Part shown: positions 31,219 to 42,440 of the stretch, one piece after another
How positions within the stretch are numbered: the stretch's first letter is position 1
How the letters are laid out: the number at the start of each line of letters is the position of its first letter
Assembly (NCBI GenBank): GCA_037447655.1
Contig: JBBHKE010001280.1
Location: forward strand, 62,001-126,000
Length of the DNA: 64,000 bases
Origin: Zygnema cylindricum
Lineage: Eukaryota > Streptophyta > Zygnematophyceae > Zygnematales > Zygnemataceae
Reading direction: 5' to 3'
Made by a program: the position numbers and the translations under genes
Notes under the pieces: generated by a model
Databases searched by the model: none
What the model was told of the DNA's origin: nothing
The model's input: the letters and a program-made list of their open reading frames with translations, nothing else

Positions 31219-32269
31219 TGAAACTCTGAGACCTCCATAAGTCCTCAAAGTGGACAGCTTCCAAGAAGCCTCTAGGATAATCCTGACCCCTTTGTTTTTC
31301 AGTAGAAACAACTGCCACCCTGGCAGACAAAAATTCTGACCACCTGCACCCGTGTGAAGGCAAGACTCCTATGAGTCGATAGCAAAAAGAATCTCTGAAT
31401 TTGCTCCCCTGAGCAGTAAGTTATGGAGGGTCAAAGTTGACCTTTTGTACAGAAGCACTCTGGGAGAGAGGGTCCTATCTCCTAATTTTTCTAGGTCTTA
31501 TCTCTCTCACAGACTCTATCTTTTGATGTACGAAAACAATCAGATTACAGTTCCGTACGCAAAAGTACAGCTGCCGGTGTACTTTATGTACGGACACTGA
31601 ATGACATGGCCTAAATGTCGACACATGTCATATCCGGATTCGGTGCCGTAATCTCCGGAGATACCACGATCCAATGTCATTTCGCCACGTGTCATCCGAT
31701 GTGGCGATGACCACAAACCGCCAAAATCTTCTTCCACAATCTCGACGCTAATTCCGGCCGTCCAATTAAATTCATATTTAATCGTTGCCGTAATAAATAC
31801 ATTCGCGGTATTCATTTCGCTTGAGAAATCAATGCGTGGTATTGATTTCTTATCCATACTGTAATCTGTACTTTTATACTATCGGTTCAATGTATCCCGT
31901 AAACAATTTTAGTAAAATGAATTATCCTACGTATTAATGTTTAATTAATTATCAAACCATATAGTACGTAACATTACATCAAGACTTAACGGCTAAGGTT
32001 ACCGTCTACCTGCAACTTGCCGTCCGGCAGGTGCGAAGTTCAATACCTATGGCCGGCACATATTTTTTTACTAAATAAACCCCTAATATATATTTCCCGT
32101 AAACCTCAAGATAGCCTAGGTAGCCATGGCTCTAGCTTCCTCTCCAATTTCTCAGTGACTGCGACAAGTTTGAGAGTTGGAGAGAGAAGTTAGAGGTAGA
32201 CTGCCTCGGCTTCTTTCTATATTTCTATTTAGACCTAGAAAATACTTTAAAAGACCATTAATTTCTACA
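31219..32269 (-). repeat. copia 5' LTR
   Basis: 1051 bp, bounded by TGTAGAAATT and GAGTTTCA on the minus strand. It carries the same tRNA-like module (about 31980-32062, plus strand) as the partner LTR. Confidence 0.9.
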
Positions 32270-33580
32270 AAAAACACAAGACGACAACATGTAGTATATT
32301 TTAAGTTCGACGATGACGCAAAATGTACTTCTCATTTTTTCGATTTTTTTGTACGGTTGAAACTTACGCGGTACGGCGCTAAGTTTTAGGGGAAAACAAC
32401 AGAAAAAATTCCTTACTTTGGCACATGGAGACGTACCCTTACTTTTAACTTACTCCTTCGTCAATCATAGTTAGACAACTTCTAGGCGTACATAATAAAA
32501 AAATTCCACATTATGTATAGAACTACATACTGCGCGTTTGAACAACCCATTTTTCACGCATCCCGAAATCCTTACAACTGTTGAGATTTCGTTCACATTA
32601 GGCCGGCTCATGAAAGACGAATTGATGCTACGTTTTTTTGTTGCGGTCTGGTGTGTCCTTAATTTGCCGTGCTAGAGTGACGAATTTAGATTTCATATGA
32701 CGTCGAATGGTGTCCTTTCCGTGTACGACATGTCACGTTATACGGTTGCTCCGTTAAGGCTTTCATGTTACGTGTCCTCTTGTGCTGGTGGCTTTCTTCT
32801 TTCCATGTGTCCAGTTTTTACAAAAATGTTTGTTCAGACCAACATTTTTGGAATACTAACAGTGCGAATCTTGTGACCTCAGTGATGTTAAACTGATCAC
32901 GTAATCAAGTACGAAAAGACCAGTGGAATCCGCATGTTAGGTCTTGCTTCTCTTTTTCGGACGTCCAGTTTTAAAATTTTAAGCGTTGTTTAGATTTTTT
33001 TTCAATGGACCTAATTATCTATGCAGACTATAGTAATTGTGAATGCAAAACAACCAGGCAATTGTTGTGTGCGAAACTTAGGTTTTGCAAAGCAGTATGT
33101 AGGCCTTCATGTGTTATTGAGGGTTTATGCATTTTAGGTTGCTTTGGCTAAGGAAAATATTATGGATACCTAGTGGCTATGAAATTATTGTACACTACAC
33201 CGCGAATCGTAATTAGGGTGAAGTCCTATAATACGTTTCTATAACCGTATGGCCAACTCTACTGACTGGGTTGATTGACAGTCTGTTCCCATCGGAGCAT
33301 TTGTAATTTTTTGCCCATTCCGATGACTTTCGCAGAACTCATCGGAAAACGGGTCTTGTTCACACCAAAATTTTGGCACATAACTCTGGTTGAAGGGGTC
33401 CTGTGACACGTCACATGCTTCGACGTCAACAAACATAGGCGCGAAAACAAACCTGTAGTTTTTCAAACTTACTAGTTCGAAGGATGACAATGGTGGTTCA
33501 AAGTTCTACAACTTTTTTGCGCGATTACTATGAAATAGCCGTTCAAGTGTTGTTTTTGCTACGTCAGCTTTTAGGGTTAT

Positions 33581-34471
33581 TGAAATTCTGTGGTCTCCAT
33601 TGACCCACAGAATGAGCAGCCTATGTAAAGCCTCTAGGATAATATTTGCCCCTTCTACTTTCCCGCTGAATAAGCGCCGCCCAGGTACACAAATATTCTG
33701 ACCACTCTCACCCTTGTGAGGACAAGACTCCCCTGAGTCAAACGCAAAAAGAATCACTGAATTTGCTCACCTGAGCAGTAAGTTATGGCTGGTCAAAGAT
33801 GACCTTTATAGTTACAAGCTCTCTTAGAGAGAGAGGTACCTAAATATTACTAAGTCTCGGTCTGCCTACTCACGACTACCTACTATTAAACCCTAGTCCA
33901 ATAGGAACACTATAAAGTACAAGAAGGTACAATGGGCGATGTACTTATTGTACTACCATTGTACGACAAGGTCTACAAGGTGACACCTGTCATAACGAAA
34001 GTCATGGTTCCTCCTCCCATCTTCTCCGCTATCAAATAATGTGGCGCCACGTGGTACCGCGTGACGCTAAATCCGTATGCCGCCAAAAAGCTCACTTCGC
34101 GTGGCGGCTATAATGCCGACCGTCCGATCAAAACATATTTTACACGGTTCAGATTCGCGTACATGCAGAAATTGCTCCTTTTAGTTAGTCTGCTGTTAAT
34201 TAGCTGTTTCGTTAATGTTTATATATTTATGAAACCCGTCACGTGTATCGTTTTGTAACGCCTTAATGGTTAAGGCGTTAGGCTATAAAGAATTTAGAGG
34301 TCACAGGTTCAAATATAGACCTAAGCATCATTTAAGCCAAAATACCCTTAACTGCAAAAACTGCCACTTTCTAAATATGGCGGCAGCCATGGCGCGCCTT
34401 TGATCCTTACTCTCTTTCTTTAAAACGAAACTAAAATAGGGAAGTGAAATATTAATTACCTCTTTTCAACA
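33581..34471 (-). repeat. solo LTR of the copia family
   Basis: 891 bp from TGAAATTCTGTGG to TTTTCAACA, homologous to the copia LTRs (shared strings GCCTCTAGGATAAT, AAGACTCCCCTGAGTC, GAGCAGTAAGTTATGG). It is flanked by a perfect 5-bp duplication, GTTAT (33576-33580 and 34472-34476), so it is a product of LTR-LTR recombination. It contains the clearest copy of the tRNA-like module at 34259-34325. Confidence 0.85.
34259..34325 (+). other. tRNA-like segment inside the solo LTR
   Basis: An A-box-like ATGGTTAAGGC lies inside a stem (CGCCTTA pairs with TAAGGCG). A plausible anticodon arm follows, and a B-box-like GGTTCAAAT begins about 40 bp downstream. This resembles the head of a tRNA gene or tRNA-derived SINE. 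It runs opposite to the retroelement's own transcription. Not called as a functional tRNA because the acceptor stem is not evident. Confidence 0.5.
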
Positions 34472-36416
34472 GTTATCATTGGCCTGTTTCAAAGAAAGAC
34501 GCCACTTTAACCCGACTTCAACATCCTTAAATATTTTGAGGAAGTTCGTTTGTACAGTTTTCCGAGAACTTCCGAAAACAACAAAGTCGGTGCTCAGAAA
34601 GCCGTACATTATTCGAACGCCTGTCTGTTGCGGAAGTGATTTTTTTTCCGGTGGGAACAGGCTATGAGTTGATGTTCCATCACGTAGAGTGTGTAAACCT
34701 GGGGTTCTTAATTGACTGCCGCCACGCAAGCTACGATCCAATAGTGAATATCTTTCAGATTTTTAGCACCGACAAACTTGACTTCAAACCTTCACTTTTG
34801 TACCATGTACCAGCGTACGAGGTAATCATACGACAAAACTTTTATACTTTTTGCAGACACCTGTCTGTACGCCATCTCGTTTTTTAGGGTTTTTGTTTTC
34901 TAACATAACGAAAGTCCTTTGAGAGAAATAGTGTGATGAACAAAAGTTACTGAAAATAGTGTGACGAAGGAATTTTACGAAATTTCATTTTTATTTTCGG
35001 TTGTATTTTGGAAAGCGCGTGTCATGTGCAAATCCTAATATTTCTCGTTGGTTTTACCTCATGACACGTAGCTTAATCGTCCAACGTGCCACGATTTTTT
35101 TTCTTATTTTTCTGCCAACCCACCTCTTCGAGGTGGGTTGACAGTTACATAAAAAAATGAAGGGAATGCCTCGCAGATCCCAGACCTTCGGAGAGTATCG
35201 ACAAGATTCTTTGTAATATTGTTTTTCGTATAAAAACAAAATAAGCGGTACGGTTTGGTACCGATAGTCGCTGATTTCTGTAAACTACCCCACTTTTCGT
35301 CTGATGGACATTCTGTAATTGTACAACCAGCTTTATATTATGCTACAATCTGAACGAAGTTGAAATCTTTATTTGTGTACCATGTACGCGCGGACCATGT
35401 CATCGTACAACACAATTTTTGTACTATTTGCAGACGCCCAAACGCTTTATCAGAGAGCAGCTCATTGTTTTAGGGTTCATGTTTTTTCAAGTGAAGAATG
35501 AGCGCTGCCAGAAATAGTGTTGCAAATGGGTGCTAATAAAAATAGCGTGACGAAAATGCGTTACGAGATTTCGTTTGTATTTTATGTTGGATTCTAAAAT
35601 GCGTATATCATGTGCGATTTTTTTGATTTCCGTTGGTTGTCATCTTGACACGTATGCTCATTATCCAACGTGTCGCGACTCAATTATTTATGTAATTGGT
35701 GATGTACCTCGCGAGGTACATCACCATTTACATAAACTTTCAAAGCGAATGCTTCGCGAAAAAATATCCGACGGTCATTGTTAACTCTCATACCTTTGGA
35801 GAATATTAGCAAGATTCTCTGTAATGTTGTTTTCCGTATAAAAACAAAATAAGAGGTACGGCTTAGTACGGAGAGGTCCGAATTTCTGTAAACAACCTCA
35901 CTATTCGTCTAATGGAACTTCACCCTAACTCTAATTTGGGCGTAAATTTGGGCGCTGAATATATCCATTGTAAATCAAGTACAAGTACAAAATCTGACAA
36001 AATGTACAGTTCACGTCATTATGAGGTTTGTTTTACGCGGTTTGTTAAAACGCAGTTCCATGAAAACGACCTGTACTAAATCATTATTTGTACTTTCTTA
36101 CTTCATAAAGTATAGTCAGACACCGAACTATGACCACACTATTTAAAACGGCATTGTATTAGAGTTATTAACGCTCATTCAAAAAGTACCTTAAATAACG
36201 TAATGAACAATTTAGAATAATGTACTATTTATAGTGATAAAGTCAAAATTTGGGGTGACGGAATTAGCGTCCATAACTTTAATTACGATTCGCGGTGTAC
36301 CGGTGTAAGAGAAGGTGGCCAGAGTCTTGAATTTGTGCAGGCCAATGTTGTAAGCTCTCGAAGAAACTTTTCAATTCCGGATACTCAGTAGCAATAAAAA
36401 TATGGTAAGCCTATTA

Positions 36417-36658
36417 GGGTGCGTCTTTGTGTGCTTAAGTAAGGGTTTTTTTTCTGTCGTTTTCTTGTAAAACTTAGAGCCGTACCGCGTAAGTTTCAAC
36501 CGTACAATAAAATAGAAAAAAAGAGAAGTACATTTTGCGTCATCGTCGAATTTAAAATGTACTACATGTTGTCGTCTTGTGTTTTTCGACCCACTTCGAC
36601 GACAAAAAACGTCATCTTCAACCTTATCTTTAAAATACAGGGCCGATGTGTTTTAAAA
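36417..36658. mobile_element. fragment related to segment H, inverted
   Basis: Starts GGGTGCGTCTTTGTGTGC after TTA. Its body is the reverse complement of 32274-32440 (TACTACATGTTGTCGTCTTG; TTTTGCGTCATCGTCG). The right limit is the TTA shared with the next element at 36659-36661. Confidence 0.55.
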
Positions 36659-36661
36659 TTA

Positions 36662-37448
36662 GGGATTTTCTACATGTGTTCAAGTAAGGGTTTTTTTCCG
36701 TCGTTTACACAGAAAATGGGACTTCCTACTTGAAAAAATTACGCCGTACGAAAAATGGGCAAAAACTCAAATACATTTTGCGTCATCTTGGAACTTGAAA
36801 GGTACGGCGATTTGGCAGTATTATCATTGCGACCCACTTCCAGCTCATCTTCACACTTGCACTGAAATCAAATCGCGACCTGCTTTTAATCAAAATACTA
36901 CCCTATTGACGAATAGAAAGCCTGGGTTGCACGCGTCAAAAGTTTTCATTTGTATTTTTGCAGTTGGGAGAATACACGAAAAAAAAATTGTTTGTCCGTT
37001 TGCTTATGTTGTCCACTTGTGGGCGTCTACAAATGTCATTTTGCAGACGTAGGCGATTGCTGATGTCGTTCACGTGTGGGCGTCAACAAATGACAGTCGG
37101 CGTCGACAATTGTCCCAGTATGTCAGGAGCTCTTTGCGGCGTACAAATGTCGGCAGTTTGTTCCGAGATCGTTGGCGTCTACAAATGTCAGCAGTTTGTT
37201 TGCAGGAGCTCTTTGCGGCGTACAAATGTCCGCAGTTTGTTCCGAGATCGTTGGCGTCTACAAATGTCAGCAGTTTGTTGGCGTCTACAGGTGTCGCAAG
37301 TATTGTCGACGTGTACAACTGCCACATATTCAAAATAATGAACGCGCAAGTAACGATTGACATAGGCACACTTTGAAAAGTACACCGTAAAATCAGCGCT
37401 AAATTCCAAAATAACGTTTCAAAATATCGGTTACATGGGGATACGCCC
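36662..37448. mobile_element. Harbinger-like element, uninterrupted sister of the gypsy host element
   Basis: The left end is GGGATTTTCTACATGTG; the right end in reverse is GGGCGTATCCCCATGTAACC. The interior matches 23986-24250 closely. It shows the intact GTGTTCAAGTAAGGG site into which the gypsy element inserted elsewhere. It contains an 80-bp tandem repeat at 37126-37285. Confidence 0.7.
37126..37285. repeat. 80-bp tandem repeat
   Basis: Two head-to-tail copies of AGGAGCTCTTTGCGGCGTAC...GTCAGCAGTTTGTT, plus a shorter third partial (GGCGTCTACAAATGTCAGC at 37253-37271), inside the Harbinger-like element. Open frames here are repeats of the same peptide and not genes. Confidence 0.85.
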
Positions 37449-37451
37449 TTA

Positions 37452-37985
37452 GGGATTTTCTATAAACAAATAGGAACACGTATTCGCACTTGTATTGTTT
37501 TGTTCAAATACTTCAAACGAATTCAAGTGACGTGGAAGTGTACACGATTCGCTATGTTTTGTCCATTTTTGTCTAATACGACAAAGATAAGTACACAGTT
37601 TGTTTTGTTTTGTCCGTTTCCATCCGGTACGGATTTTTTTTTTGCAGGGGTCTCAAGGTTCCGATGCCATTTCACGTAGAGCCGACAATAGACGCAAAGT
37701 CAAAACGCATCTTCTTCAACCGTGAAACGGCATAGGCTGGAGGGCGGTAGGTCTACAATGTCATGAAAAGTCACGTGAAGTCACAAGCAGCTACGAAAAA
37801 TGACGTGGGTCATCACAGATTGTAGACGTTGCAGCCGTCACGGGCATTGTCGACGTATACAATCGTCACGCCCTAAGTGACAATTTCGTTTGGTACACAT
37901 AGGGACACCCGAAATCCGGGTCCGCCGGATCTGCGCTAAAAAACAAAAAAAATTCTCTAAGTTTGAAGTACATAGAGACGTACCC
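37452..37985 (-). mobile_element. inverted copy of the 25234-25690 part of segment H
   Basis: The plus strand matches the reverse complement of segment H from GGGTATGTCTCTATGTAC (25234) to GTGTTCCTATTCG (about 25690). It abuts the element on its left with only a shared TTA between their CCC and GGG ends. It shows that this part of H exists as a free-standing repeat. Confidence 0.65.
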
Positions 37986-38815
37986 TTAGAGTCAAAATTG
38001 TAATCATTCGTCGCGGTCTGTCGCGCGACCGAATAGTTTGTCTTTTCTTGTCAAGCGTGTGGTCTTTTTTTGTCTTAGTTTGTTTCGTAGAAAGATTCCC
38101 GGTCTCGCGTAGATTCGGTCTTGCGATGACCAGGTACAGATATTGTTTGGTGTGTAAGGTTTGTCGTTTCTTGGTTTTGTGTGTACGTTTGATAGTACCT
38201 TAGTACAACGTATTTTCGTGTTGTTTCGTTTTGTTTTGGTAAGCGCTTCGTGCGCACTTTATATTTTGGTCTTGGTTTATAGTTTGAAGTAGTGACGTGA
38301 CATCTAGTGTACTATATACTGCAGATTAGTGGGAGGGAAAAGACACACTGTTTATGGGAGAAAATGTCCATGGAATATATTGGCTTTTATGGACTGTCCT
38401 CTCTCGTGTGATTTTACATGGATGCTTCCGCTGTTATCTTGCGCTTGAAATATTGTAAGATCCTATCAAAGCCGAGAGAAGTCTGATGTAGTAAGCTCTA
38501 TCAAAGGATTACTCGTGAGGGCAGAACTTGGTCATAAAAGAAGGAATCGAGAAAACCTTTTGAAAAAACTTTTGACGATACACAATGTAAGGAGTGTGTT
38601 TGGCGATCTGTTGTTGCTGTCCTTCTTGACGAGGCATAGGACAGAGGCAGCCATGGCCATTGGAGCTGTCCGGTTTATAACAAGGGAACAATTGACAGCA
38701 GCAGATGCATAAGTAGCCAAATAGAATTTTAAAAGCAAATTGTGGTAGCACAGTTTTTCATAGAGCTATTGTGTTGTTACGCTTCAGAGACTTAACTTTC
38801 AGAACTTGCCAAATG

Positions 38816-41595
38816 ATGTAATTGTGACAAAAGTTGAACAAACCAATGTGTTAGTACCAAAGGCAAAAGTTTACAAATTCAAGATTATACTGCAAATAAG
38901 AATTTCCAGTGTCTCTTTTATTCCTATGAATATTCTTCAACATGAACTTGATTTTCAGAACTGCATGCCGTACTTTCAATTCCCAAGTAACCACAAAATC
39001 TGTGACTTAAAAAGCTTGCGTAGCATATGGCATGCTGTGTCCTGGAACAATTTGAGAAAATATTACAAAAAGAGTAAACCACCAACATCATATTAAACAA
39101 TTGGCACAATAAAAAAATAAACTATCAGCTTAGATTAAACATTTGAGCCAATACTACAGAGAAAGTGAACCACCAGATCAGATCAAACAGTTGAGACCAG
39201 ATTAGATTAAGTATTACAATGTATTTCATTGCAAGATCAATATCTTTTATAAGTATATATCTCCGTCTCGATCAAATAATATATAAAATCACATACTCGA
39301 GTTAAGAGTACAAACACCCAGTGTCCTCGGGAGGCAGATATTCTTTGGCATGTTCAATTCACAAAATCAATTTCGTCCACGAGGAGAATGAATCTATAGA
39401 TACTAGAGATAATGGTTGTACCAATCTTTCGTATTTGACCTTGCAAGTGCATTACATCCATTTCTCGAATCCTTAATTCACAATTCTCTGTCCATACCGA
39501 ATTCTCGATCTCAAATTACAGTGGACCGCCTCTCTAAAATATGTCGACGGTAAAAGTAATAACATTGTCCTAGCATTAGCATTAATCTCGACAGCAGTAC
39601 CTACTGCTTTGCTGTGGACACTATACAATTCCGCACATTAATCGCCAATAGAGCTCTCTGGTATCTAATTACACCTTCGGACTGCAGTAACAGCTCAAGG
39701 AGCAAAAATATATATACAACTAAGAGCCTACACTTCACTAGCAAAAAATTGACTACTGCCTACAGCAGTGCCCAGTTAATAACAATGAATTAACTAAGTT
39801 TTAATTTTTCTATTTCACCACCAAATACCTTCCAAATATAAATTCCCTATTTGTCCAGCGGATATCTTCCAACCCAGACCTATCTCTGCGACTCGGTTTC
39901 ACTCACGCATCGGTAGGCAGCAAATCCCCATTCTTGTTCAACCCATGTCCGAAAGGAAATAGAGGTGTATAAGGCTGATTATTATATGTCATTGGCAACT
40001 GAAGTGTTTCAGAAAACCATGTCATTGGCAAGCGTCCTCCAAAGTTGTACGGGCCAAACAAAACATCTGCGACTCCGTCCCCTTCAGATCCGGGCAGCCA
40101 TGCAGCTACTACAGCATCCACTTTGGGCAAAAAGTGACTAATTTTCACAGGTCTCCCCGAGATTATCACTACAACACAAGCCATCCTTTTACACACGGCA
40201 TAAATAGCTGCCTGGGCAGAAGAGTCCAGCTGAAGAGCCTGGTCATCTCCAACATACTCAGCATAAGGAGGTTCTCCTACCACAACAATTCCATAATCAG
40301 CCACTTCGTCTCCTTCAGGCTGTTCCACGTACTGAACAGATGCTCCTGGTGTGCCATTGGCCACATTGCGAATGGCCTCAAGGACTGTGGTCCCAACTGT
40401 GATATTCCCAAAGGCTCCTTGCCATTCTATGGTCCATCCTCCACACTGCAGTCCAATGTTATTGGCATGAGCTCCTGCCACTAGTATTCTTGTGGTAGGA
40501 GTCATAGGTAGGGGGAACATGCTCTTCCCACTCGAGAGCTCCTCTCGACGTTCATTTTTGAGAAGGACCAGTGTCTCACGAACGGCTTGTCGGGCAACTG
40601 CTCGGTGGGGAGCCGATCCAACAGAGTTCAACAATTGGCGTTGAGCACAAGCATTTTCAAACAAACCGAGAGAGGCTTTCATTTTCAAAATTCGGCGTAC
40701 AGCATCATCGATGCGGGACATTGCCACACGGCCCGCCAGGACTTCCTGCTTTAAAGTGCTTATAAATTCTTTGTATGTCGTTGGAACCATGACCATGTCA
40801 ATTCCTGTGTTGACGGAGCTCCGTACCTGGCAATTTTACAAAGAAGAAAAAAGGAAAAAAGGGGAAGAAACATGAAAAAGCGGGTATTTCAACATATCGG
40901 AGTGAAGTCTATAGCTGAGATCACATGCAATGCTGCTCAATCTCACCAAGAAAATAAAGAGTTGGTATTCACCTGCTCAGCCCAATCGCCTGATAGCTGT
41001 TGAATTGCTTCCCAATCTGATACCACAACACCTTCAAATCCCAGCTCACCCTTGAGTACCTTGCTAACTAAATAATGGTTTCCATGCATCTTCAGACTGT
41101 TCCAGCTGCTGTAACTGACCATCACTGACATGACGCCTCGTGCAATAGCACTGTAATATGGCGGCAAATGAACAGCTCGGAGTTCTTCCTCTGAAATCGC
41201 AGTATTGCCTTCATCCACCCCACCCTTAGTTCCACCATCACCGACAAAATGCTTTGCTGTAGCAGCAACAAGGAACTCTCCAGGAACAGAGAATGCAGGG
41301 TCATGGGAGTCTGTCGGTCTTGACTGTACCAAAAGAATCCCACAAAATAATCATGTGAAACAGTCAAACTAAACGTATGTTAAAAAATAAATAAAGAAAG
41401 AGCTGCTTTCAGGAAGAAATGAGTAACAAGATAGGGAGTGATTCTTCTTACCTGCCAACCGTTGATCTCTGAAGTCATCTTCTGTACTACGGATGTCTCT
41501 TCGCTGAAACTTTCATAGCATCGACCCCAGCGAGGATCCCGGCAGACAGAAACAGCAGGAGAGAAGGACCATCGGATTCCCGTCGCAACTACTTC
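38816..41595. repeat. duplicated GH3 block, copy A
   Basis: Aligns with 44649-47450 with very few substitutions in exons and a few indels in the 3' flank. It includes introns 4 and 5, so it is a DNA-level copy, not a retrocopy. Confidence 0.92.
39903..41595 (-). pseudogene. 5'-truncated GH3 beta-glucan exohydrolase copy
   Basis: It retains exons 4-6 (41595-41452, 41323-40973, 40826-39903), 472 residues of the C-terminal part, and lacks the first 207 residues including the membrane anchor, the start and the IYGIDAVHG substrate motif. The remaining frames are open and nearly identical to the intact gene at 45759-50318 (one visible change in the last exon, Leu for Met before QCGGW). Homology stops exactly at the first base of exon 4, so its splice acceptor is gone. 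It keeps the nucleophile motif VSDWE and the PGSEG motif but has no visible promoter. Confidence 0.88.
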
Positions 41596-42440
41596 GCGTC
41601 CATACGCGAAACAACATAAAACTAAAGTACAACGAAAACATGTACCTAAACGTACAACCCAAACAAACCCGTACATAACAAACGACAATTGAACCTGGTC
41701 GTCGCAAAACCGAATCTACGTGAGACCAGGAATCTACAAAACGATCTAAAAGACATAATGACGCCAAACCACCCACAAAGACAAAACGACATATAATACG
41801 GCCGCGCGACATGCCACGACAGCCGATTACAACATTGAATCTAACAGACAGCCGTAGTCAGGAAGATCCTGGAGTGAAGTACTGAACAAAAGTGCTTAAA
41901 ATCTGTTCTCGTAACAAGTCTTGTCGCATCGAAGAAAAATGTTCAAACAAACGAACAACAACGTGATTTGTGGCAGGCAATTTTAAGTTTTGGGAATTAC
42001 ACCGCGTATTCTATTAGTGTTAAGTTGCGAAAAAACATTAACATTACGCCCGTACCATGCAGTCGGCAGTAGCATATGGCAGTCACGTATGCCAAAGACC
42101 AAAAATGCAAAACAAATGTGTGAATTTCTGTCGATGATATTACGTCGAGGCTTTTTTTTTGCGAGGAAGAGAGAAGGTGACGGCCTGTCACCTTCCATCT
42201 TGACGAGGAGATCCATGTGCAGGTGCCGAGCCAATGGGAGCGCGGAGTATCTAAAGCTAAAAGGTCCTTGGAGTTGAATCTCGACGATTTCTTTTTTTTT
42301 TTTGAAACTGGAACTCAAAATGCACAAGGGTCCATGAACGAGTATTATGGTATTTATCCATGGACTTGTAACTTAGCGAACCTACTTTGTTTTTTAGCTC
42401 AGATCCGGCCGACCCGGATTTCAGGTGTCCCTATGTGTAA

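Larger units (their letters stand above)
25789..32269 (-). mobile_element. Ty1/copia LTR retrotransposon, defective
   Basis: 6.5 kb on the minus strand, with LTRs at 31219-32269 (5') and 25789-26854 (3') bounded by TGTAGAAATT...GAGTTTCA. Perfect AAAAA target duplication (25784-25788; 32270-32274). The intact target recurs in segment H copy 2 at 44029-44033. Internal to the 5' LTR the minus strand reads GGTTATGGGCCCACC, the probable primer-binding site. A purine tract, AAAATAAGGGGAG, abuts the 3' LTR. Domain order gag, protease, integrase, RT, RNase H is the copia order. Several stops and frame breaks make it non-autonomous. Confidence 0.93.
14898..32936. repeat. host segment H, copy 1, interrupted by four insertion events
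   Basis: This span is homologous to 41854-44651 once the insertions are removed. The shared pieces are 14898-14930, 15484-15600, 16389-16441, 24922-25788 and 32270-32936. The interrupting elements are a MITE (14931-15483), a Harbinger-like element (15601-16388), a second Harbinger-like element that contains the gypsy retrotransposon (16442-24921) and the copia retrotransposon (25789-32269). Segment H is itself made of older repeat pieces, including a fold-back AAGGTGAC...GTCACCTT at 25060-25080. Confidence 0.8.
33216..35925. mobile_element. large Harbinger-like element with two hairpin modules and a solo LTR
   Basis: The left end is GGGTGAAGTCC and the right end in reverse is GGGTGAAGTTCC, flanked by TTA and TAA. 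The interior holds a solo LTR (33581-34471) and two tandemly related hairpin modules (around 35112-35144 and 35698-35725), each followed by a shared string, ATAAAAACAAAATAAG. No transposase frame is visible, so at 2.7 kb it is a composite, non-autonomous element. Confidence 0.65.
33196..36299. mobile_element. TA-target MITE split by a Harbinger-like element
   Basis: The left end TACACCGCGAATCGTAATTA (33196) and the right end TAATTACGATTCGCGGTGTA (ending 36299) are the two termini of one MITE. Its right body (35930-36299) matches the family at 13377-13881 (GTACAAAATCTGACAAAATG; TTTGTTAAAACGCAG). About 2.7 kb of another element sits between. Confidence 0.7.
37989..41852. mobile_element. inverted-repeat-bounded segment carrying a GH3 gene fragment (Pack-MULE-like)
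   Basis: Long imperfect inverted repeats of roughly 250 bp bound the unit: left 37989-38262, right 41596-41852. Matching blocks include GTAGATTCGGT and GACCAGGT, with TGTCGCGCG near both ends. Between them lie about 550 bp of unrecognised DNA and a 2.78 kb copy of the GH3 3' half. Long inverted repeats around a captured gene piece are typical of Mutator-like Pack elements, but I find no clear 9-bp target duplication, so the class is inferred. Confidence 0.55.

Noticed and set aside
34259-34325. Functional tRNA gene
   Set aside because: A- and B-box-like strings are present but no acceptor stem could be paired, and the segment is part of an LTR family.
37070-37409. Overlapping 60-126 codon frames on both strands
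   Set aside because: They come from the 80-bp tandem repeat in a Harbinger-like element and encode repetitive peptides without a domain.
39903-41595. Copy A of the GH3 gene as a functional gene
   Set aside because: It lacks the first 207 residues, its start codon, its exon 4 acceptor and any promoter.
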